Below the pieces are notes generated by a model. The model had not been told where the DNA came from. It saw only the letters and a list, made by a program, of their open reading frames with translations, and searched no databases. From Rhodoferax sp. (lineage in GTDB: Bacteria > Pseudomonadota > Gammaproteobacteria > Burkholderiales > Burkholderiaceae_C): DNA of 12,652 bases. Within the stretch, counting starts at the first letter, position 1; each line of letters opens with the position of its first letter. The stretch lies in the NCBI GenBank assembly GCA_021737905.1, contig JAIPDA010000046.1, forward strand, positions 1 to 12,652, written 5' to 3'. Position numbers and translations under genes: made by a program. Below, piece by piece: positions 1 to 5,557 of the stretch.

Positions 1-696
1 CAGCAGGGGTGTTTCCATCGGAATGTAGATCGCATCTGACACCATGGCCGCCAGCGGCAGCGCATCGAGCGCCACATCCAGCGGCGGCTGGCCGTGCATG
101 CCCAGCGTGGTGGTGTTGACCAGCAGGCTGACGCCGGCCATGGCCTCATGACGATCTGACCACGGCAGCACCTTGACCCGGTCGCCAAAGTCATTGGCCA
201 GCACCTGTGCCCGCTCCAGCGTACGGTTGGTGATGCGCAGTTCAGGCACGCCCTCGTCCAGCAAGGCCACCACAATGGCCCGCGCCGCGCCGCCGGCACC
301 CAGCACCAGGGCCGGCCCCGCATCGCCGCGCCAGGAGGGGTCGGCATCGCGCAGGCTCTGGATATAACCCGCTCCGTCGTTGTTCATGCCCAGCAGCCGG
401 CCGTCGGGCTGCACCACAATCGTGTTGATGGCGGCCACCCGCTTTGCCACCGGATGCAGCTCATCCATGAAATGCATGGCGCTCTCCTTGTGGGGCACCG
501 TCACGTTGCAGCCGGCAAAGCCCAATGCCGGCAGGCCGCGGATGGCAGCCTCCAAATGGTCGGGGTGCACTGGCAACTGCACATAAGCGCCCTTGAGGGC
601 GTAACGGTCAATCCAGTGGTTGTGAATGGCCGGCGAGCGCGTGTGCGCCACCGGCCAACCCATCACTCCGGCCAACACAAAAGGTGTGTCTGACAT
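1..696 (-). CDS. aroE: Shikimate dehydrogenase family protein, 3' end cut by window edge
   Basis: Members reduce 3-dehydroshikimate to shikimate with NADPH in the cytoplasm; some paralogues act on quinate or related acids. The 232 visible residues, of about 270-290 usual, include the N-terminal substrate domain and most of the NADP domain. Visible are NVTVPHK with catalytic Lys70, AINT (Asn91), NNDG with Asp107, the nucleotide loop GAGGAA (133-138), NRTLER (157-162), which fits the NADP-specific NRTxxR motif, and the late VSDAIYIP-TPLL segment. Two pocket positions differ from textbook AroE: the SxS carboxylate-binding pair reads T19-R-S21, and NTDG reads N105-N-D-G. The ATG at 696 has AGGAAG eight bases upstream. 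The gene reads in the same direction as the molybdenum hydroxylase gene upstream, across a 186-bp gap with a palindromic repeat. The fold is secure. Whether this is the biosynthetic AroE or a catabolic paralogue is open. Confidence 0.9.
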   Translation of the reverse strand, partial: MSDTPFVLAGVMGWPVAHTRSPAIHNHWIDRYALKGAYVQLPVHPDHLEAAIRGLPALGFAGCNVTVPHKESAMHFMDELHPVAKRVAAINTIVVQPDGRLLGMNNDGAGYIQSLRDADPSWRGDAGPALVLGAGGAARAIVVALLDEGVPELRITNRTLERAQVLANDFGDRVKVLPWSDRHEAMAGVSLLVNTTTLGMHGQPPLDVALDALPLAAMVSDAIYIPMETPLL

Positions 697-704
697 GCGC
701 TGGT

Positions 705-710
705 CTTCCT
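705..710 (-). promoter_or_regulatory. Ribosome binding site of the shikimate dehydrogenase gene
   Basis: AGGAAG on the minus strand, eight bases before the ATG at 696. It supports this start over any other in the frame. The rest of the 697-882 gap holds the dRS3-like repeat. I see no convincing -35/-10 pair there. Confidence 0.6.
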
Positions 711-848
711 TTGACGCTTTGCTTGGTTTGAAATCACGTAAAACCCGACTTTAGACGCTCAAGCCCACAACAAGCCCTGAATTTGCCAATTTGAGCGATC
801 AACGATCAGGATTGTCCGCCATTCGACCTTCAAGCCATAAGCAAATGG

Positions 849-868
849 ATTCCCGCCTGCGCGGGAAT
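849..868. repeat. dRS3-like palindromic intergenic repeat
   Basis: ATTCCCGCCTGCGCGGGAAT is an inverted repeat with 8-bp arms (849-856 and 861-868) around CTGC. It matches the ATTCCC-N8-GGGAAT pattern known as dRS3 in Neisseria. The slightly longer flank GGATTCCC...GGGAATGACGG is common between genes in many proteobacteria, and its chance translation gives the familiar DSRLRGND or HSRAGGNP peptides. It lies 14 bases beyond the stop of the molybdenum hydroxylase gene. In that transcript it would form a stable hairpin, but no T-run follows, so it is a poor candidate for an intrinsic terminator. Confidence 0.8.
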
Positions 869-882
869 GACGGGGGCCAGCG

Positions 883-3237
883 TCAGGCCTGTAGCAAGGT
901 CCAGACGCGGGCAGGTGACAGCGGCATTTGCAGCAGCGGTGCTTTGGCCGCCATGCCGGCTCGGGCCAGGGCGTCAGCCACGGCGTTGACCACGCTGGGC
1001 GTGGCGCCAATGGTGCCGAGCTCGCCGACGCCTTTGACACCCAGCGGGTTGTTCAGGCAGGGTACGCTGGTATCGAGCTCAGTTTTGAAATCAGGGCTGT
1101 CGTCGGCGCGCGGGGCGGCGTAGTCCATCAAGCTGCCGGTCAGCATCTGGCCGGTTTCGCGGTCATACACCAGGTGCTCGCACAGGGCCTGGCCTATGCC
1201 TTGGACGGCGCCACCGTCGAGCTGACCACGCACAATCATCGGGTTGACCACACGGCCGACGTCGTTGACCGAGGCGTAGGCCACCACGGCAACATGGCCG
1301 GTCAGCGGGTCGATCTCGACTTCGCTGATGTGGCAGGCATTGGGCCAGCTGGGCCCGCTGACCGCGGTGGTGGACTGCATGAAGATGCGCTGCTCAGGCT
1401 GACGGCCGGCCAGCGAAAAAATATCCGTGGCCATATCGGTGCCGGCCACTTGCAAGCGGCCGTTGCGGTACTCGATGTCTTGTTCGGCGGCTTCAAACTC
1501 CTGGGCGGCCAGGCGCTTGGCCTCGGCGATGGTGCGCTCAGCGCCCTCGCGCATGGCCGAGCCGCCGGTGAAGATGGAGCGCGAACCCGCGCTGCCGAAA
1601 CCGTCGCCCCGGTCGGTGTCGCCCAGCACCACGCGCACCTGGGACATCGGCACGCCAAAGGCATCCACCACCAATTGGGCGAGCGAAGTCAAAATACCCT
1701 GCCCCATGCCATTGACGGCTGAAAACACTTCGATCATGCCGTCGGCCTGCACCGCCACGGTGACGGTTTCTTCCAGTGCATTGCCGCCCGTCCACTCCAG
1801 AAAAGTCGCAATGCCCTGGCCGCGCAACTTGCCGCGCTGCTTCGATTGCGCTGCGCGTGCAGCAAAGCCTTGCCAGTCGGCCAGCACCAGCGCCTGGTCC
1901 ATGATGGCTTCAAAGTGGCCGCTGTCGTAGGTTTGCGCCATGGGGTTGGTGTAAGGCATTTGCGCGGGGGCAATGAAGTTACGCCGGCGCAGCGCCAGCC
2001 TGTCCATGCCCATCTGCCGCGCTGCCTCGTCCATCAGGCGTTCCATGTTGAAAATGGCCTCCGGCCGGCCGGCGCCACGGTAAGCGCCTGGGGGCGTGGT
2101 GTTGGTCAGCACGGCCTTGAAATGAAAGTCGATGGTCTGGATGTCGTACACGCTGGTTTGCACCCAGGGGCCGATCATGACCTGGATGGTGACGCCTGTG
2201 CCGGTGGCGTACGCACCCACATTGGCCAGCGTGGCCACGCGCAATGCCAGTATCTTGCCGCTGGCGTCCAAAGCCATCTCGGCGCGGGTTTCAATGTCCC
2301 GCCCGTGAGATGCCGAAACGAATTCTTCGCTGCGCTCCGACACCCACATGAGTGACTGCTTGAGCGCGCGTGCGCAAAAGGCCACGGCGATGTCCTCAGG
2401 GTAGACGCCGGTTTTCATGCCAAAGCCGCCACCTACATCGCCCACGATCACGCGCACATCGGCCTTGGCAATGCCCAGCGCATCACAGACCGAATTGCGC
2501 ACACCCGAGGGCATCTGCGTGCTCATGCGAAGGGTCAGGCGTCCAGTCTCAGCATCCGGCAAGGCCAGCAAAGTACGCGGCTCCAGACTCAAGGGCGCCA
2601 CGCGCTGGTTGACCAGGTCCAATGTCACCACATGGGCAGCGCGCGCAAAAGCCTGAGCCGTAGCTTCAGCATTGCCATAGCGGGTTTCACCTGCCAGATT
2701 GTCAGCCGCGTCGCTCAAAAGGGGGGCATCTGCAGCAATGGCATCACCCAGGTTAACCACCATGGGCAGCTCTTCGTAGTCGATGACCACGGCTTCGGCT
2801 GCGTTGCGCGCCTGCTCCAGCGTGAGCGCAACAATGGCGACCACCGCCTCACCCACAAAGCGCACGCGCTCATGGGCCAGCGCGCGACGTGCAGGCGCCG
2901 CGCAGGGCTGACGGTCCAAGCGCTTAAAGGTAGACCCGGGAATGGGTTTGACGCCTGCGGCCACCATGTCAGCGCCGGTGACGATGTGCAACACACCCGG
3001 CATGGCGCGGGCTTCAGTGCAGTCAACCGAGACGATGCGCGCATGGGGATAGGGCGAGCGCAAAAAGAAAATACTGGCATGCCTGTCTGCGTTCACATCG
3101 CTGGTGAACTGGCCGGCGCCAACCAGCAGCGCATCGTCTTCCAGGCGGCGAACCGATTGACCGCTGCCAAAACGGGCGGGGGTATCGGAGGCATATGTAT
3201 GGGAATTGGCGGCAAGGGTGTTGGGCGTGGAAGTCAA
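883..3237 (-). CDS. Xanthine dehydrogenase family molybdopterin-binding subunit, form II CoxL-like (orphan)
   Basis: Large catalytic subunit of a molybdenum hydroxylase, which inserts water-derived oxygen into an aldehyde, N-heterocycle or similar carbon and passes electrons to Fe-S and FAD partners. In 784-residue numbering it shows the N-terminal GQSVRRLED segment (26-34), GGGFG (269-273), AYRGAGR (385-391), the Moco segments GMGQG (510-514) and GSRSIFTGG, and near the C-terminus GVGELG with the expected catalytic Glu739. AYRGAGR, rather than AYRCSFR, marks the form II group, most of which are not genuine CO dehydrogenases, so the substrate is unknown. The frame has no ATG before the conserved start. 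I chose TTG at 3237, with a weak GGAA five bases upstream, because it gives the usual family length and lies downstream of the terminator at 3272-3314. The upstream TTG at 3414 would be translated through that hairpin. No small (2Fe-2S) or medium (FAD) subunit gene lies beside it. Function call is strong; the start is uncertain. Confidence 0.9.
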   Translation of the reverse strand: MTSTPNTLAANSHTYASDTPARFGSGQSVRRLEDDALLVGAGQFTSDVNADRHASIFFLRSPYPHARIVSVDCTEARAMPGVLHIVTGADMVAAGVKPIPGSTFKRLDRQPCAAPARRALAHERVRFVGEAVVAIVALTLEQARNAAEAVVIDYEELPMVVNLGDAIAADAPLLSDAADNLAGETRYGNAEATAQAFARAAHVVTLDLVNQRVAPLSLEPRTLLALPDAETGRLTLRMSTQMPSGVRNSVCDALGIAKADVRVIVGDVGGGFGMKTGVYPEDIAVAFCARALKQSLMWVSERSEEFVSASHGRDIETRAEMALDASGKILALRVATLANVGAYATGTGVTIQVMIGPWVQTSVYDIQTIDFHFKAVLTNTTPPGAYRGAGRPEAIFNMERLMDEAARQMGMDRLALRRRNFIAPAQMPYTNPMAQTYDSGHFEAIMDQALVLADWQGFAARAAQSKQRGKLRGQGIATFLEWTGGNALEETVTVAVQADGMIEVFSAVNGMGQGILTSLAQLVVDAFGVPMSQVRVVLGDTDRGDGFGSAGSRSIFTGGSAMREGAERTIAEAKRLAAQEFEAAEQDIEYRNGRLQVAGTDMATDIFSLAGRQPEQRIFMQSTTAVSGPSWPNACHISEVEIDPLTGHVAVVAYASVNDVGRVVNPMIVRGQLDGGAVQGIGQALCEHLVYDRETGQMLTGSLMDYAAPRADDSPDFKTELDTSVPCLNNPLGVKGVGELGTIGATPSVVNAVADALARAGMAAKAPLLQMPLSPARVWTLLQA

Positions 3238-3271
3238 GGCAGTTCCGGGAAAAAATGAGGCTAAATTAGGC

Positions 3272-3314
3272 GAGGAAAAGAAAAATCCGGCTCCACTATA
3301 AGTCGAGCCGGATT
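3272..3314 (-). terminator. Intrinsic terminator downstream of the aminotransferase gene
   Basis: A perfect 10-bp inverted repeat, AATCCGGCTC (3284-3293) and GAGCCGGATT (3305-3314), encloses an 11-base loop. Read on the minus strand, the stem runs straight into TTTTTCTTTT (3285-3276). This is a textbook Rho-independent terminator for transcription arriving from the aminotransferase gene. It also separates that gene from the molybdenum hydroxylase gene, whose start lies about 35 bases further on. Confidence 0.85.
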
Positions 3315-3334
3315 CGGTTGCGAGCGTGCGGGTC

Positions 3335-3478
3335 TCAGCCCTTGGTCCAGACCTTGGCTTGCTTGCGCAAAAGTGCGCCCACTTGGGCGACTCCTGTGAC
3401 AGCGCCAGGGACAAAAATTCTGCGCGACGGCTCAGCGCCGGGCCGGCAATATGTCCAGCAGGTGGGTTTCGTTACCCT
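3335..3478 (-). other. Short spacer holding an in-frame 47-codon open stretch after the aminotransferase stop
   Basis: After the aminotransferase TGA (3481-3479) the same frame stays open for 47 codons, to a TGA at 3337-3335 placed 20 bases before the terminator hairpin. The predicted peptide ends in GALLRKQAKVWTKG and includes cysteines and a tryptophan early on. I do not recognise it. An AGGAG eight bases before a GTG sits inside this stretch, but would give only 15 residues. The aminotransferase is already full length at its first stop, so this is most simply a 3' untranslated region with a chance open frame. A decayed gene end is also possible. Confidence 0.35.
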
Positions 3479-4699
3479 TCAGGCCGCCTGGCGCAAGGGC
3501 TTGGCGGCGGCGTGGCTAGAAAAATGGTCCATGGCCGCCTGGACGCCGGCGCCGGCCAGCTTGACGCCAGCGAGCTTCAGACCCATTTCGCAGCCGGCCA
3601 GCGCGCCCAGCAGCGTGAGGTCATTGGTATCACCCAGGTGGCCGATGCGGAACATGCGGCCCTTGATCTTGCCCAGGCCGGTGCCCAGGGAGCAGTCAAA
3701 GCGCTCGTGGATGATCTTGCGCACAGCGTCGGCATCCACACCCTCGGGCATCATCACGCCGGTCAGGATGGGCGAGTAAACCGCCGGGTCGGCGCACTGG
3801 ATCAGCAAGCCCCAGGCCTTGACCGCCGCGCGCACGCCCTCGGCCCAGCGCTGGTGCCGTGCAAACACCACTTCCAGGCCATGAGCAAGCAACATGTCGC
3901 AGGCCTCAGACAGACCGTACAGCAAGTTGGTGTTGGGTGTGGTCGGCCAGTAGCCGGTTTTGTTCATCTCGATCATCTCGTCCCAGGCCCAGAAGGCCTT
4001 GGGCAGCGTGGCTTGCTGACTTGCCGCAATGGCGCGCGCCGACGGCACGTTGAAGCTGATGCCGGGTGGCAGCATCAGCCCTTTTTGTGAGCCGCTGATG
4101 GACACGTCTACGCCCCAGTCGTCGTGACGGTAGTCGGCACCGGCCAGACCCGAGATGGTGTCCACAAGGAGCAAAGCCGGGTGCTTGGCCGCATCGATGG
4201 CGCGACGCACGGCGGCAATGTCGCTGGTCACGCCGGTGGAGGTTTCGTTGTGAACCACGCACACCGCCTTGATGCTGTGGGCCTTGTCGGCCTTGAGCCG
4301 CTCTTCAATCAGGTCGGCGCGCACGCCGTAGCGCCATGCGTCTGGGCCAGGCAGGGCCATGACTTCAGTTTTCAGGCTAAGGCGCAGGGCCAGCTTGTTC
4401 CAAAGCGCGGCAAAGTGGCCGGTTTCGTACATCAGTACATGGTCGCCAGCGCTGAGCGTATTGACCATGGCGGCTTCCCAGGCACCCGTGCCCGAGGAAG
4501 GGTAGACCATCACCGGCTGACGGGTCTTGAACACTTGCTGCATGTCGCCCAGCACCTTCAAACCCAGCGCCGCGAACTCCGGGCCCCGGTGGTCAATGGT
4601 GGGCAGGCTCATGGCCCGCAGCACCTTGTCGGGCACGGGCGATGGGCCTGGAATCTGCAGGAAGTGGCGACCGGTGGGGTGGAAGTCGAGGGTCAACAT
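3479..4699 (-). CDS. Class V PLP-dependent alanine/serine-glyoxylate aminotransferase
   Basis: Probably a cytosolic fold-type I aminotransferase that aminates glyoxylate or a similar 2-oxoacid to glycine, using serine, alanine or a related donor. The 406 residues match the family length. Visible are PGPSPVP near the N-terminus, the PLP phosphate region YPSSGTGAWE (66-75), NETSTG (151-156), Asp180 in LLVDTISG for the PLP ring nitrogen, Lys206 in SGSQKG for the Schiff base, and Arg351 in FRIGHLGD for the substrate carboxylate. The ATG at 4699 has GGAG seven bases upstream (4707-4710). The frame stays open upstream as far as 5221, but that part lies opposite the regulator gene and bears no family features. 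The gene is divergent from the GntR-dehydrogenase operon and has a copy of the shared operator 23 bases before its start. A terminator follows it. Ureidoglycine-glyoxylate aminotransferase belongs to the same fold family and cannot be excluded. Confidence 0.9.
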   Translation of the reverse strand: MLTLDFHPTGRHFLQIPGPSPVPDKVLRAMSLPTIDHRGPEFAALGLKVLGDMQQVFKTRQPVMVYPSSGTGAWEAAMVNTLSAGDHVLMYETGHFAALWNKLALRLSLKTEVMALPGPDAWRYGVRADLIEERLKADKAHSIKAVCVVHNETSTGVTSDIAAVRRAIDAAKHPALLLVDTISGLAGADYRHDDWGVDVSISGSQKGLMLPPGISFNVPSARAIAASQQATLPKAFWAWDEMIEMNKTGYWPTTPNTNLLYGLSEACDMLLAHGLEVVFARHQRWAEGVRAAVKAWGLLIQCADPAVYSPILTGVMMPEGVDADAVRKIIHERFDCSLGTGLGKIKGRMFRIGHLGDTNDLTLLGALAGCEMGLKLAGVKLAGAGVQAAMDHFSSHAAAKPLRQAA

Positions 4700-4721
4700 G
4701 CAGGCACTCCGAAAAAATTCA

Positions 4722-4738
4722 TTTTTTGCATACAAAAT
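4722..4738. promoter_or_regulatory. GntR-type operator, copy 1, upstream of the aminotransferase gene
   Basis: ttttttgcatacaaaat is repeated exactly at 4839-4855. Its core TTGCATACAA differs by one base from the perfect palindrome TTGTATACAA and fits the FadR-subfamily pattern tnGTn(0-3)ACna known for GntR regulators. It lies 23-39 bases before the aminotransferase ATG, where it would overlap the promoter or transcript start. I see no clear -35/-10 pair for that gene. Confidence 0.65.
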
Positions 4739-4826
4739 ACATTGTTGGATGGGAAACATTGAGACGTGATGGTATTTACCCCAGTAAGTAATGAAATAAA
4801 TTCGCCTGAATGGGCACAAGTTTGTA

Positions 4827-4855
4827 TTGACTGACCATTTTTTTGCATACAAAAT
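4827..4855 (+). promoter_or_regulatory. Candidate promoter of the GntR-dehydrogenase operon
   Basis: TTGACT (4827-4832), a 17-base spacer, then CAAAAT (4850-4855), which matches TATAAT at four of six bases. The presumed -10 lies inside operator copy 2, so a bound regulator would block it. Transcription would begin at about 4861-4863, right at the regulator's ATG (4862). Confidence 0.45.
4839..4855. promoter_or_regulatory. GntR-type operator, copy 2, upstream of the regulator gene
   Basis: Exact 17-bp match to 4722-4738 in the same orientation, 117 bp away, or about eleven helical turns. It ends six bases before the regulator's ATG and covers the candidate -10. A partial inverted match, tttgtat at 4821-4827, lies just upstream. 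GGTATTTACC at 4771-4780 is a separate small palindrome between the two copies. Autoregulation is the natural reading. Confidence 0.65.
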
Positions 4856-4861
4856 TAAAAA

Positions 4862-5557
4862 ATGAGCGCCCACATCATCCCCCTGCCCCCCATTTCCCGC
4901 CCCACACTGCACGAGCATGTGGCCCAGCAGCTGCGCGAGATGCTGGTCGAAGGCCACATTGCACCCGGCGCCAAACTCAACGAGCGCGAGCTCAGCGAGG
5001 TGCTGAAGGTCTCGCGCACGCCACTGCGCGAAGCCATCAAGATGCTGGCCGCCGAGGGCCTGGTGGAGTTGCTGCCAAACCGGGGCGCCATCGCCGTCGA
5101 ACTCAGCGAATCCGACGTGCATCACACCTTTGAGGTCATGGCCGGGCTGGAGGCCCAGTCGGGCGAACTGGCTGCACAGCGCATCACCGAGGCCGAACTG
5201 GCCGAGATCAAGGCCATGCATTACGAGATGCTCGCGGCCTTCACACGGCGCGACCTGCCTGCCTACTACCGCCTGAACTCAGCGATTCATGCAGCCATCA
5301 ACGCGGCAGCCAAGAACCCGGTGCTGAGCGCTACCTACCGCCAGGTCAACGCCAGGCTGCAGGCGCTGCGATTTCGCTCCAACCAGGATGGTGAGAAATG
5401 GAGCGCTGCCGTCAAGGAGCACGAGGCCATGGTGCAGGCTTTGGATCAGCGCGACCCCGCCGCCATGCGTGCCGTGCTGCTCAGCCACCTGAACCACAAG
5501 CGGGACGTGGTGATGGCCCAGCTGCGCAGCCGCAGCCAGGCTGGAGCTCAGGCATGA
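4862..5557 (+). CDS. GntR family transcriptional regulator, FCD (FadR-type) domain
   Basis: DNA-binding regulator of 231 residues. The N-terminal winged helix-turn-helix covers roughly residues 14-80: LREMLVEGHIAPGAKLNERELSEVLKV, then SRTPLREAIKMLAAEGLVE as the recognition part, and the NRGAIAV wing. The C-terminal all-helical FCD ligand domain keeps histidines at 143, 187 and 209, positions used for metal or effector binding in this family; the usual acidic partner is Asn139. The gene is divergent from the aminotransferase and overlaps the dehydrogenase start by ATGA, so it most likely controls both in response to a small organic acid. No Shine-Dalgarno is present: the bases before the ATG are almost all A and T. 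With the candidate promoter at 4827-4855 the transcript may be leaderless. The start fits the family, since the helix-turn-helix begins about 14 residues in. Confidence 0.92.
   Translation: MSAHIIPLPPISRPTLHEHVAQQLREMLVEGHIAPGAKLNERELSEVLKVSRTPLREAIKMLAAEGLVELLPNRGAIAVELSESDVHHTFEVMAGLEAQSGELAAQRITEAELAEIKAMHYEMLAAFTRRDLPAYYRLNSAIHAAINAAAKNPVLSATYRQVNARLQALRFRSNQDGEKWSAAVKEHEAMVQALDQRDPAAMRAVLLSHLNHKRDVVMAQLRSRSQAGAQA

Noticed and set aside
928..1722. 264-residue open frame on the plus strand
   Set aside because: It is antisense to the molybdenum hydroxylase gene, with a Gly/His/Val-rich shadow composition and no recognisable domain.
883..3237. True CO dehydrogenase large subunit
   Set aside because: The active-site loop is AYRGAGR, without the AYRCSFR cysteine of form I, and the partner subunits are absent.
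3238..3414. N-terminal extension of the molybdenum hydroxylase subunit to a TTG at 3414
   Set aside because: It would be translated through a strong intrinsic terminator hairpin, has no family similarity I can see, and would make the protein about 60 residues too long.
3326..4090. 254-residue open frame on the plus strand
   Set aside because: It is antisense to the aminotransferase gene and crosses its terminator region, with no domain and a shadow-like composition.
4741..4800. Sigma-70 promoter for the aminotransferase gene
   Set aside because: Several AT-rich hexamers occur, such as TATTTT overlapping operator 1, but none has an acceptable -35 at 16-18 bases.
4700..5221. Upstream extension of the aminotransferase frame to 5221
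   Set aside because: It runs antisense to the GntR gene and through the AT-rich control region. The ATG at 4699 has a good GGAG and the proper family N-terminus.
5398..5553. Upstream extension of the FAD/Fe-S dehydrogenase to 5398
   Set aside because: It lies in the wrong frame of the regulator gene. ATG 5554 has GGAG at seven bases and the ATGA overlap typical of coupled genes.
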